Counted from the first letter of the stretch, positions 1 to 5,136 are shown. The stretch is DNA of 5,136 nt from an uncultured beta proteobacterium (GCA_903840825.1 CAIMHL010000565.1:1-5136); one strand, 5' to 3'. The notes: generated by a model not told the origin, from the sequence alone. A program made the numbers and translations.

Positions 1-89
1 CCGGACGCACAAGAAAAACGAAACAAGGCGAGCCAATTGGTACAGGAGGCTGCAAACCACTGGGCATATCCGCCGCTGCGCGCTCTCAT
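1..89 (-). CDS. Possible 5' end of a minus-strand gene downstream of the JmjC gene, cut by the window edge
   Basis: Six bases after the TGA of the JmjC gene, an ATG (89 to 87) opens a minus-strand frame that stays open to the window edge, about 29 codons. It begins with an Arg-containing stretch followed by a hydrophobic run (NWLALFFLCV), which could be a signal peptide or membrane segment. The position would fit a third gene in the CysC-like/JmjC operon. Against it, there is no convincing Shine-Dalgarno sequence, the fragment is short, and the opposite strand encodes a more protein-like peptide. No function can be assigned. Confidence 0.25.
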   Translation of the reverse strand, partial: MRARSGGYAQWFAASCTNWLALFRFSCAS

Positions 90-123
90 GGCAAATCACG
101 CTTCATCAAGGATATCAAAATAA
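1..123 (+). CDS. Possible 3' end of an unidentified plus-strand gene, cut by the window edge
   Basis: Frame 1 of the plus strand is open from the first base to a TAA at 121-123, giving about 40 residues. The peptide is hydrophilic and helix-like, with Lys/Arg/Glu/Gln followed by Ala-Leu-rich turns, and contains AANHWAYPPLRALMANHA. This composition looks like a genuine protein C-terminus, but no family is recognised. If real, the gene converges on the JmjC dioxygenase gene and overlaps its last 28 bases, the same arrangement as the other convergent pair in this window. It competes with a minus-strand fragment over the same bases, and at most one is likely to be real. The evidence is only an open frame and plausible composition. 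Confidence 0.35.
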   Translation, partial: PDAQEKRNKASQLVQEAANHWAYPPLRALMANHASSRISK

Positions 124-998
124 GCTCGGTGTAGCTTGCCTTCGTTGTACTGCCCTAAAAAAAGCCGTAACAACTTAGGATCAGACATCGCTTTGGACAA
201 CACATCGGACAGGGTCGATGTGTCCAACGCCTGAGCAGTCAGAGGAATGGATTTTCTGAAGTCAACGTGCAGTGAGGTCTGCGACTGCAGAACCCAGGCC
301 AGAAAATCTGAAACTTCTGGTGGATGCAAGCCAATTGAAATATGCAAGCTTTTGAGACCCTTTACCGGCGTGACGTCATGCCACCAGCCGCGGGGCAGAT
401 ACAACGCATCCCCTGCTTGAAGGTCCAATTCAAGTTCTGGGCTTTTCAAATCAGGTGGCTCGCCCACTTGACCCCTGTGCGCCTTTAATGGCAGCAGCAT
501 CCTGGGCTCGTAGATTTTCCAATGCTTGGAGCCCACGAGCTGAACCGCCATCACATCATGGGAGTCCCAATGCACCGGCAGCCCCCGCTGCATGCCATAA
601 GAAAAATAACCATTGGCAGACGTCACAAATTGAAACCAAGATGCCACTTCGTTGACAACCGAAGACACTTTTGGACAAACGCCAGAAAAGCGTTGAATTT
701 TCAAATTGGCACCCGCTTGCAACAAGCGCTCTACTTTTTCGGGGTTAGTTCGGGGCTGCTTTGTTTGTTTGATTCCGTTGTACACCTGCGACGCATATTC
801 CTCAGGACGCACTGTCCGTCCATGCATTCCGATCGTAAAAGGCAGCTCTGATGTCATGGATTGCGTCAGAGCTGCATTTAAATCTGCCTTGCCATAAAAT
901 CCATCTGGCAAAAAATTCTTAAAAACAAAGGGTTTCGTTTCAAACACATCGCGCATGAATTCGTCTGCGGTGATCCCATCCACATTGAACTTAAACAT
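96..998 (-). CDS. JmjC/cupin_4-type Fe(II)/2-oxoglutarate dioxygenase
   Basis: A 300-residue protein with a JmjC-like cupin fold of the cupin_4 group, related to the bacterial ribosomal oxygenase RoxA/YcfD. The family hydroxylates protein side chains or small molecules using Fe(II), O2 and 2-oxoglutarate. The metal triad is visible: His143 and Asp145 in the HWD motif, and His207 in LPRGWWHDV. The segment VQLVGSKHWKIYEP (about 152-165) and the turn GDALYLPRGWWH (196-207) are typical of the family. Residues 231-300 form a short, probably helical tail; RoxA is longer (about 370 residues) and ends in a winged helix, so the substrate need not be ribosomal. The ATG overlaps the end of the CysC-like gene by 8 nt and has no strong ribosome binding site, which suggests translational coupling. 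The family and active site are secure, but the substrate is unknown. Confidence 0.9.
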   Translation of the reverse strand: MFKFNVDGITADEFMRDVFETKPFVFKNFLPDGFYGKADLNAALTQSMTSELPFTIGMHGRTVRPEEYASQVYNGIKQTKQPRTNPEKVERLLQAGANLKIQRFSGVCPKVSSVVNEVASWFQFVTSANGYFSYGMQRGLPVHWDSHDVMAVQLVGSKHWKIYEPRMLLPLKAHRGQVGEPPDLKSPELELDLQAGDALYLPRGWWHDVTPVKGLKSLHISIGLHPPEVSDFLAWVLQSQTSLHVDFRKSIPLTAQALDTSTLSDVLSKAMSDPKLLRLFLGQYNEGKLHRAYFDILDEA

Positions 999-1626
999 GG
1001 TCGACTGTTCCCAACTGATTCAATAACCCAAGCACGCAGTCTTCAACATTCATCCGATCTGTCTTGAGCACCAAATCAGCCTGCACCGGCTGTTCGTAAG
1101 GGGCAGATATCCCAGTGAAACAGGGAATTGCACCACAACGAGCCTGGTGATACAAACCCTTCACATCGCGCTGCTCGCACACACTCAAGGGGCAATCCAG
1201 CCAGACCTCCGTAAATCGGTCTGCGCCAACAATCTGGCGCGCCTGACCACGATCGATTTGCATGGGTGAAATGCAAGCCACCAGCACTATTAACCCGGCG
1301 CGAGCGGCAAGCGCGGCAACCTCAGCAGCGCGACGAATGTTTTCAGTCCGTCCTTGAGGTGAAAAACCAAGACCTCGACACAACCCAGCCCTGAGTTCAT
1401 CGCCATCCAAGCTCAACGTCGGATACCCGTGCTGATGCAGAGAATAAGCCAGCGCCTTTGCCAGGGTCGTCTTACCGGAACCCGACAAACCCGTCAACCA
1501 AACTACATGCCCAGCCTTGGCGGGCTCTAACATGGAGGCGGTACAAACAGTTAGCGGCAAGTCATTCGGACGCACTACATCCTCGTCCAACCGTGGAAAA
1601 TCATTGAGTATAAAATTTAGTCTCAT
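991..1626 (-). CDS. cysC: Adenylylsulfate (APS) kinase-like protein
   Basis: A 211-residue P-loop kinase of the APS kinase family, which phosphorylates the 3'-OH of adenylylsulfate to make PAPS, the donor for sulfotransferases. In order: Walker A GLSGSGKTT (46-54), metal/substrate motif DGDELR (74-79), GFSPQGRTENIRR (87-99), ISPM (119-122), KGLYHQAR (156-163) and FTGISAPYE (170-178). Residues expected to bind APS are present (Arg79, Phe88, Arg93, Asn96, Phe170). Two usual aspartates are glycine: DLGFS reads GLGFS (Gly85) and DR.ENIRR reads GR.ENIRR (Gly92). The first 38 residues are not the usual APS kinase N-terminus. GAGGG sits 6 nt before the ATG and supports this start. The gene leads a coupled pair with the JmjC oxygenase. 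No ATP sulfurylase or sulfotransferase is nearby, so a role in tailoring rather than cysteine synthesis is inferred; another hydroxylated substrate is possible. The symbol marks family only. Confidence 0.88.
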   Translation of the reverse strand: MRLNFILNDFPRLDEDVVRPNDLPLTVCTASMLEPAKAGHVVWLTGLSGSGKTTLAKALAYSLHQHGYPTLSLDGDELRAGLCRGLGFSPQGRTENIRRAAEVAALAARAGLIVLVACISPMQIDRGQARQIVGADRFTEVWLDCPLSVCEQRDVKGLYHQARCGAIPCFTGISAPYEQPVQADLVLKTDRMNVEDCVLGLLNQLGTVDHV

Positions 1627-1630
1627 AGCT

Positions 1631-1637
1631 TTCCCTC
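1631..1637 (-). promoter_or_regulatory. Shine-Dalgarno site of the CysC-like gene
   Basis: Read on the minus strand the sequence is GAGGGAA, with the GAGGG core 6 nt before the ATG at 1626. This is the only strong Shine-Dalgarno site seen before any gene in the window, and it supports the chosen start. The plus-strand gene across the gap has no comparable site. Confidence 0.6.
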
Positions 1638-1673
1638 ATTCAAAATGTCAAAACAATCAAGCAAGACACCAAG

Positions 1674-2348
1674 ATGATGACGTGCATTCACAACCTACTC
1701 ACCCATCAAGAGGTGATTCAGTTGCGCCAGGCAGCAAATGCCATGCCTTTTGTGCCAGGAACTGAGACTACTGGTCAGCGTGCCAGTCGCATCAAACACA
1801 ACGAGCAAATTTCCCAAGCTGCCTGCGAAAGAAAAATCTTGCAGCACCTGTTGTTGACAGCACTCATGCGAAACAAAGAGTTTAATCGGGCTGCTTTGCC
1901 AAAACACGTTCGCCCGCCCATGATCTGCCGCTACCAGCTCGGCATGTCCTACGGTCAACATGTAGACAGCGGTCTGATGGGCCCTAAACTGGCTCGGCAG
2001 CGCAGCGATATTTCCGTCACTATATTCCTGAATGACACCACAGACTACGACGGTGGCATCTTGCGCATTCATGGCGCGTTCGGCCGGCAAGACGTCAAAC
2101 TTCCCAGCGGCAGCGCCGTCATTTATTCATCCACAAGCATACATGAGGTCACGGAAGTGACGCGGGGTGAGCGTCTGGTGGCTGTCACCTGGGTTGAGTC
2201 ATATGTCAGGAACGAGCAACAGCGGGAAATCTTGTCAAATCTTTCGCACATCAAGGACAAACTCAATTCCGTAGCGGTTGACGCGCATGAGACCGACCTG
2301 GCACACCACACCTATGCCAACCTGCTGCGCATGTGGGCACAAACTTGA
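1674..2348 (+). CDS. PKHD-type Fe(II)/2-oxoglutarate hydroxylase, YbiX/PiuC family
   Basis: A 224-residue protein matching the PKHD-type hydroxylase family (YbiX/PiuC, about 225 residues) along its whole length. The prolyl-4-hydroxylase-like core holds His96 and Asp98 (GQHVDSG), His157 (SSTSIHEVT) and the likely 2-oxoglutarate-binding Arg167 (TRGERLVAV). RSDISVTIFLND and DYDGGILRI (110-132) are hallmark strands, and the C-terminal helical region ends in the typical YANLLRMWAQ. The gene starts with two tandem ATGs (1674 and 1677) and either may be used; no clear ribosome binding site precedes them. PiuC homologues are often near siderophore receptor genes and linked to iron responses, but no receptor is present here. 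It is divergent from the CysC-like gene and probably co-transcribed with the next oxygenase gene, 18 bp downstream. Iron and cosubstrate binding are well supported; the substrate is unknown. Confidence 0.93.
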   Translation: MMTCIHNLLTHQEVIQLRQAANAMPFVPGTETTGQRASRIKHNEQISQAACERKILQHLLLTALMRNKEFNRAALPKHVRPPMICRYQLGMSYGQHVDSGLMGPKLARQRSDISVTIFLNDTTDYDGGILRIHGAFGRQDVKLPSGSAVIYSSTSIHEVTEVTRGERLVAVTWVESYVRNEQQREILSNLSHIKDKLNSVAVDAHETDLAHHTYANLLRMWAQT

Positions 2349-2366
2349 AGCCCCCGAGCCAACACC

Positions 2367-2891
2367 ATGCGAATCGTAGACAACTACCTTGATCCAGAAG
2401 TGTTTCTGGCACTTAGCACTGCCATCATGGCCCCCACATTTCCATGGGAAAAAAGCGAAATCCTCAAAGACCCCCCTGCCAACTTTCCGCCAGAGTGCAA
2501 TCTGCAATATGTGCATGGCTTCTATCTGGAAAACGCCAAGCGCGTCTATCGGTCTAAGCAACTGGGCTTGATCCAGCCACTGGTGGCGCACATCATGCCC
2601 AGGCGACTGATAAAGGTAAAAGCTAATTCAACCAACCGGCAGACTAAACAAGTCGCCTATGCCTTTCACACGGACACCCGGCAGCCAGATGCAACCACTG
2701 CTGTGCTGTACCTCAACACCAATAATGGTTACACACTGTTTGAAGATGGCCGCAAAGTAGAAAGTGTTGCCAACCGCATAGTATTTTTTGACGCTTCTTT
2801 GCCACATTCAGGCGTTCACTGCACGGACACCGACAAACGTCTAGTGCTCAACATCAATATGTTCCTCGACAATGCACCTCATTGCCGATGA
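2367..2891 (+). CDS. Small Fe(II)/2-oxoglutarate oxygenase with a double-stranded beta-helix core
   Basis: A 174-residue protein of the 2OG-Fe(II) oxygenase superfamily, distinct from its upstream neighbour. It opens with VDNYLDPEVFLAL, a usual N-terminal helix pattern for these enzymes. The metal ligands are His101 and Asp103 (FHTDT) and His147 (LPHSGVH), and Arg158 (DKRLVLNIN) is the likely 2-oxoglutarate anchor. LYLNTNNGYTLFEDG (114-128) and SVANRIVFFD (133-142) are characteristic of a compact group that, from general knowledge, is frequent in marine bacteria and phages. The core is complete, so this is a short family member rather than a fragment. It follows the PKHD hydroxylase by 18 bp and probably shares its transcript. 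No strong ribosome binding site is visible. Its last 12 codons overlap the 3' end of the opposing carbamoyltransferase gene. Family assignment is firm; the substrate cannot be read from sequence. Confidence 0.88.
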   Translation: MRIVDNYLDPEVFLALSTAIMAPTFPWEKSEILKDPPANFPPECNLQYVHGFYLENAKRVYRSKQLGLIQPLVAHIMPRRLIKVKANSTNRQTKQVAYAFHTDTRQPDATTAVLYLNTNNGYTLFEDGRKVESVANRIVFFDASLPHSGVHCTDTDKRLVLNINMFLDNAPHCR

Positions 2892-4410
2892 TCATGGCAT
2901 CTATCGGTGAATCAAAAAAAAGCTGCTTTGCAGCCTCCGGGAATGCGGCAATCGGCTTTCCCGCTAGGTTCAGGCTGGTATTGAGAAGAACCGGGCACCC
3001 GGTGATAGCATGAAATTGCGTCAAAAGCTGCCGAAAAAAAGTACAGTCCTGTCCCACCGATTGAACCCGACAAGTGCCATCCACATGCGTGACCGCCGGG
3101 AATTCAATTGAATTCACCGCGCACGCCAGCAACATGAAATCATCCTGTGGACCAGAGAAATAGTCCTGGAAATGTTCTTGCAGCACTGACGCGCCAAACG
3201 GTCGGTAGTTTTCACGCCTTTTAACGGCGTTCATCAAAGCCTTTCCATGGGGGAGCCGGGGGTCCATCAAGATCGACCGGTTCCCTAGAGCCCTGGGGCC
3301 AACTTCGCCATGACCCTGGTACCACCCCACAATCCTACCCTCAGCCAGCCACTGCGCCGCACGTTGAATGGTTTCTGCACTGGGTGAAGCCACACTGACA
3401 TCCGACTGCGCATAAGGAAAATTTGGCAAAACCAACGAATCTGTTCCATGCTGGCGCCGCAACCACTCCAGACTGCCCAAACTCAAGCCCTCATCGCAAG
3501 CATGAGGGGCAATCACCATGTTCGGAAAATACGCCTTCAACCTCGCGTTCCAAATCACGTTCTGCGCGACACCACCCGAATATGCAATCATCTCACTCTG
3601 GCCAGCAAACCGTTTAAAAAAATCAAGCAACATTTCACCCATACGCTCATGGACCGTGGCAACCCAGTCAAGTCCACTCAATTGCCCAAGCAAGGAATCA
3701 GTTTTATAAGCCAGCCAATGGCTGTTTGACCAGACCTCATTTATCCGGCTGAAATCAAACTGCCGCAAACGCTGAAGATATCCATGATCTACCTTGCCGT
3801 AAGACTGTAAACCCATGACTTTGCCCGCGATATCGTTGTAATGTCCGTATTTGATACCCAGTATTTTCCCGGCATCACGAATACCCCAACCTATTGACCC
3901 ATTTTCAATTTGCCCCATGGCCATCAACTTATCCTGCCGATAAACACTCCAGGGACGGCCATCGCCCAAACCATCAACGACAATCTGAATATCTGGGGGC
4001 TTCGACTCTTGCATCCAGGTGCTGAGCGCGTGAGAATAATGATGACTTATTAGCCACGCTCTTCTAATGCCTAGATAATCGCAGATAGCAGATGTAAGTC
4101 GTTCGGCCTTTGACTTATCGGAGAACAGACGATGCAGCGCATCTGAAGCCAAATGCTTCTTCAAACTCACTGGGAGCGAACCAGGGTCAAACGTCAGCAC
4201 GATATCGTCAAACGCGCCCACATCCAAACCCCAAATGTGCTGGACTTCTCGCTGCCATCCGAGCAACCCCTGAAACCCAAACCGCTTCTCTTGCTTGAGC
4301 CGCTCCAACTTGATGTACTTGACCACACGACCATCGCAGAACGCCATGTTGGAATCGTGATGCCCAATGGAAACCGACAAAAGCTTGATCGACTTTTTAT
4401 CTGGGAACAT
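2854..4410 (-). CDS. O-carbamoyltransferase, NodU/CmcH/TobZ family
   Basis: A 518-residue enzyme of the family that transfers a carbamoyl group from carbamoyl phosphate, via carbamoyl-adenylate, to an alcohol on an antibiotic, Nod factor or similar acceptor. The N-terminal Kae1-like domain starts LLSVSIGHHDS (10-20), holds the putative metal ligands His123 and His127 (HHYSHA), Asp147 (VVDGLGDG) and Asp306 (CDEGLSLGS), and has YSGGVAQN (277-284). The C-terminal domain has GHGEVGPRALGNRSIL (366-381), KRRENYRPFGASVL (397-410), HVDGTCRVQ (442-450) and LLNTSLNLAGKPI (475-487), all family signatures. It is a little shorter than the common 550-600 residues but looks intact. An in-frame TAG five codons upstream fixes the ATG as the first possible one; there is no obvious ribosome binding site. 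The 3' end overlaps the small oxygenase gene by 38 bp. The acceptor is unknown; neighbouring oxygenases could create the hydroxyl it modifies (inference). Confidence 0.95.
   Translation of the reverse strand: MFPDKKSIKLLSVSIGHHDSNMAFCDGRVVKYIKLERLKQEKRFGFQGLLGWQREVQHIWGLDVGAFDDIVLTFDPGSLPVSLKKHLASDALHRLFSDKSKAERLTSAICDYLGIRRAWLISHHYSHALSTWMQESKPPDIQIVVDGLGDGRPWSVYRQDKLMAMGQIENGSIGWGIRDAGKILGIKYGHYNDIAGKVMGLQSYGKVDHGYLQRLRQFDFSRINEVWSNSHWLAYKTDSLLGQLSGLDWVATVHERMGEMLLDFFKRFAGQSEMIAYSGGVAQNVIWNARLKAYFPNMVIAPHACDEGLSLGSLEWLRRQHGTDSLVLPNFPYAQSDVSVASPSAETIQRAAQWLAEGRIVGWYQGHGEVGPRALGNRSILMDPRLPHGKALMNAVKRRENYRPFGASVLQEHFQDYFSGPQDDFMLLACAVNSIEFPAVTHVDGTCRVQSVGQDCTFFRQLLTQFHAITGCPVLLNTSLNLAGKPIAAFPEAAKQLFFDSPIDAMIIGNEVHCRGTY
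2914..2934 (-). terminator. Terminator-like hairpin with T8 run inside the carbamoyltransferase gene
   Basis: On the minus strand GCTGC-AAA-GCAGC forms a perfect 5-bp stem with a 3-nt loop, extendable outward by G-U and A-U pairs, and is followed directly by eight T residues. This has the form of a rho-independent terminator in the direction of the carbamoyltransferase transcript, but it lies about 60 nt before the stop codon (2856-2854), within codons for residues 493-499 (AAKQLFF). The plus strand has no T run after the stem, so it would not stop the oxygenase transcript. The stem is short and the sequence is constrained by coding, so it may be accidental. Confidence 0.35.
3100..3115. repeat. 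Perfect 16-bp palindrome within coding sequence
   Basis: GAATTCAATTGAATTC is identical to its own reverse complement, with two GAATTC units around a central CAATTG. It lies inside the carbamoyltransferase reading frame and encodes NSIEF near residues 433-437. No function is evident; AT-rich palindromes of this size can be chance. Confidence 0.6.
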
Positions 4411-4431
4411 TGCAGTGAAAGACTAAGCGGG

Positions 4432-4459
4432 ACAATATAGCAAACTGGCCGTGGTTCAA
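4432..4459 (-). promoter_or_regulatory. Weak candidate promoter for the carbamoyltransferase gene
   Basis: The 65-bp gap between the DUF1566 gene and the carbamoyltransferase gene (4411-4475) contains, on the minus strand, TTGAAC (4459-4454) and, 16 bp on, TATTGT (4437-4432), a loose match to sigma-70 -35 and -10 boxes. An overlapping TATATT is closer to consensus but leaves only 14 bp of spacing. Transcription would start about 15 nt before the ATG. No terminator hairpin for the DUF1566 gene is seen in the gap, so read-through is also possible. Confidence 0.2.
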
Positions 4460-4475
4460 TTTCTGGAAAAGATGA

Positions 4476-5136
4476 CTACTGGCCGGCGCGGACGAGGCGG
4501 AGGTAGTAGCTTCTGGAGAGAAAGCCAAGGCCCACATTACCATCCGTAAAATCGACGCTCCAGACCTCTGTCGTGGGAGCGTTCACACTTGGGCTCGATG
4601 TGATGTACGGCTTCGACTCATTGGCAGGGAAAATACTAGCAACGATAGACGGGTTCTGGCAAGCCCGATTCACTATGGATGCGAGCTCGTTACGCGTCGG
4701 CACACGCCAGTCCGAATACCCCTTGTCAACAGCACTATTCGCCTTGCCAAGTTGCGTCACTACCGAGGGCACGGACCCAAAAGACAGGACCTTACCGGTG
4801 GTACAGGTATTATTTGAATAGCCTTCAGGGCAGCTTTTCCACATCAAGCCGGTGCGGGTATCGCTAACTGTGCCATCCTGATGATCAGAAAAACGGTTTC
4901 TGCTATTGGCACAGGCGGTATCTTTGGGATCACCGCCACGCACCAAGCGAACATTTTGCTGCGTCAGCTTGGTGCCAAGAGAAGCTACACCATTGCTGCT
5001 TGCATCAACTATCCAGGCGTCCACAGCGTTCACAGCTACGCGTTCTTCTGAAGTCCAAAATTGGCCAGTCATTGCTTGACTATTCATAACCAAATAATCG
5101 GCATTGGCCGTCACACCTGTCGTTTTACTGATGTCC
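4476..5136 (-). CDS. DUF1566 (Lcl C-terminal type) repeat protein, 5' end outside the window
   Basis: The frame stays open from the window edge to TAG at 4478-4476, so the gene starts outside the window; a GTG at 5114 is in frame, but coding-like sequence continues before it. Counting from that GTG, residues 1-61 are the end of one DUF1566 domain (FWTSEE...DAWIVDASSNG...QNVRLVRGGD). Residues 74-212 are a complete second one: RFSDHQDGTVSDTRTGLMWKSC (the SDTRTGLMW core is at 84-92), GYSDWRVPTRNELASIV (132-148), EVWSVDFTDGNVG (183-195) and YYLRLVRAGQ at the C-terminus. Cysteines at 68, 95, 104 and 152 could form disulfides, which suits an exported protein, although any signal peptide lies outside the window. 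DUF1566 is a C-type-lectin-like domain of surface and extracellular proteins, including the Legionella collagen-like adhesin. A role in adhesion or ligand binding is inferred from the family only. Confidence 0.85.
   Translation of the reverse strand, partial: DISKTTGVTANADYLVMNSQAMTGQFWTSEERVAVNAVDAWIVDASSNGVASLGTKLTQQNVRLVRGGDPKDTACANSRNRFSDHQDGTVSDTRTGLMWKSCPEGYSNNTCTTGKVLSFGSVPSVVTQLGKANSAVDKGYSDWRVPTRNELASIVNRACQNPSIVASIFPANESKPYITSSPSVNAPTTEVWSVDFTDGNVGLGFLSRSYYLRLVRAGQ

Noticed and set aside
522..851. A 109-codon plus-strand open frame opposite the JmjC gene
   Set aside because: It is antisense to the HWD and core cupin region of a clear dioxygenase; its peptide composition (many His, Arg and Cys) is that of a shadow frame.
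1646..1651. A perfect TTGACA -35 box on the minus strand upstream of the CysC-like gene
   Set aside because: At 17-18 bp spacing the -10 position would fall on the start codon itself (CTATGA/TATGAG), so it does not form a convincing promoter for this gene.
1695..2090. A 131-codon minus-strand open frame opposite the PKHD-type hydroxylase gene
   Set aside because: The plus-strand frame encodes a full-length family protein with all metal ligands; the antisense peptide shows no family features.
2235..2591. A 118-codon minus-strand open frame across the junction of the two plus-strand oxygenase genes
   Set aside because: It lies opposite two genes with intact catalytic motifs, has no recognisable domain and is best explained as a shadow frame.
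4443..4486. A direct repeat of ACTGGCCG near the end of the DUF1566 gene and in the following gap
   Set aside because: Only 8 bp long with two copies, one of them in coding sequence; there is no hairpin-forming partner or further copies, so it is likely chance.
4476..4560. A diversity-generating retroelement variable region at the end of the DUF1566 gene
   Set aside because: DUF1566 and other C-type-lectin-like domains are known variable targets of such elements, but no reverse transcriptase gene or near-identical template repeat is present in the window, and the C-terminal codons are not notably rich in AAC/AAT.

Overview
This window carries six substantial protein-coding genes plus ambiguous coding fragments at the left edge. 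Base composition is balanced and the gene families are typical of Proteobacteria: a YbiX/PiuC-type hydroxylase, a bacterial JmjC/cupin_4 protein and a DUF1566 protein. A beta- or gammaproteobacterial chromosome, in an accessory rather than housekeeping region, is the most economical reading, but no taxonomic marker is present. No tRNA, rRNA, CRISPR array, insertion sequence or integrase was seen.

Layout, left to right. Positions 1-95 hold no complete gene; two competing edge fragments are listed. On the minus strand, an APS-kinase (CysC)-like gene (1626 to 991) runs into a JmjC/cupin_4 Fe(II) dioxygenase gene (998 to 96) with an 8-nt overlap, so these two are a coupled pair. Across a 47-bp divergent gap, the plus strand carries two more Fe(II)/2-oxoglutarate oxygenases: a PKHD-type YbiX/PiuC homologue (1674-2348) and a smaller 2OG oxygenase (2367-2891) 18 bp downstream. 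The second of these converges on, and overlaps by 38 bp, a NodU/CmcH/TobZ-type O-carbamoyltransferase on the minus strand (4410 to 2854). At the right edge, also on the minus strand, is the 3' part of a gene for a protein with at least two DUF1566 (Lcl C-terminal type) domains.

How the genes may work together (inference). Three Fe(II) oxygenases from three different subfamilies sit with a carbamoyltransferase, which needs a hydroxyl acceptor, and a CysC-like kinase, which would phosphorylate a hydroxyl (normally the 3'-OH of adenylylsulfate to give PAPS). The set resembles the tailoring part of a pathway that hydroxylates and then carbamoylates, and possibly sulfates or phosphorylates, a small molecule, glycan or other acceptor. 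The core scaffold enzymes, a sulfotransferase and an ATP sulfurylase are not in the window, so the substrate cannot be named. The DUF1566 gene looks like a separate, probably surface or extracellular, protein.

Structural oddities are a terminator-like hairpin with a T8 run inside the 3' end of the carbamoyltransferase gene, the 38-bp convergent overlap beside it, and a perfect 16-bp palindrome inside the same gene.
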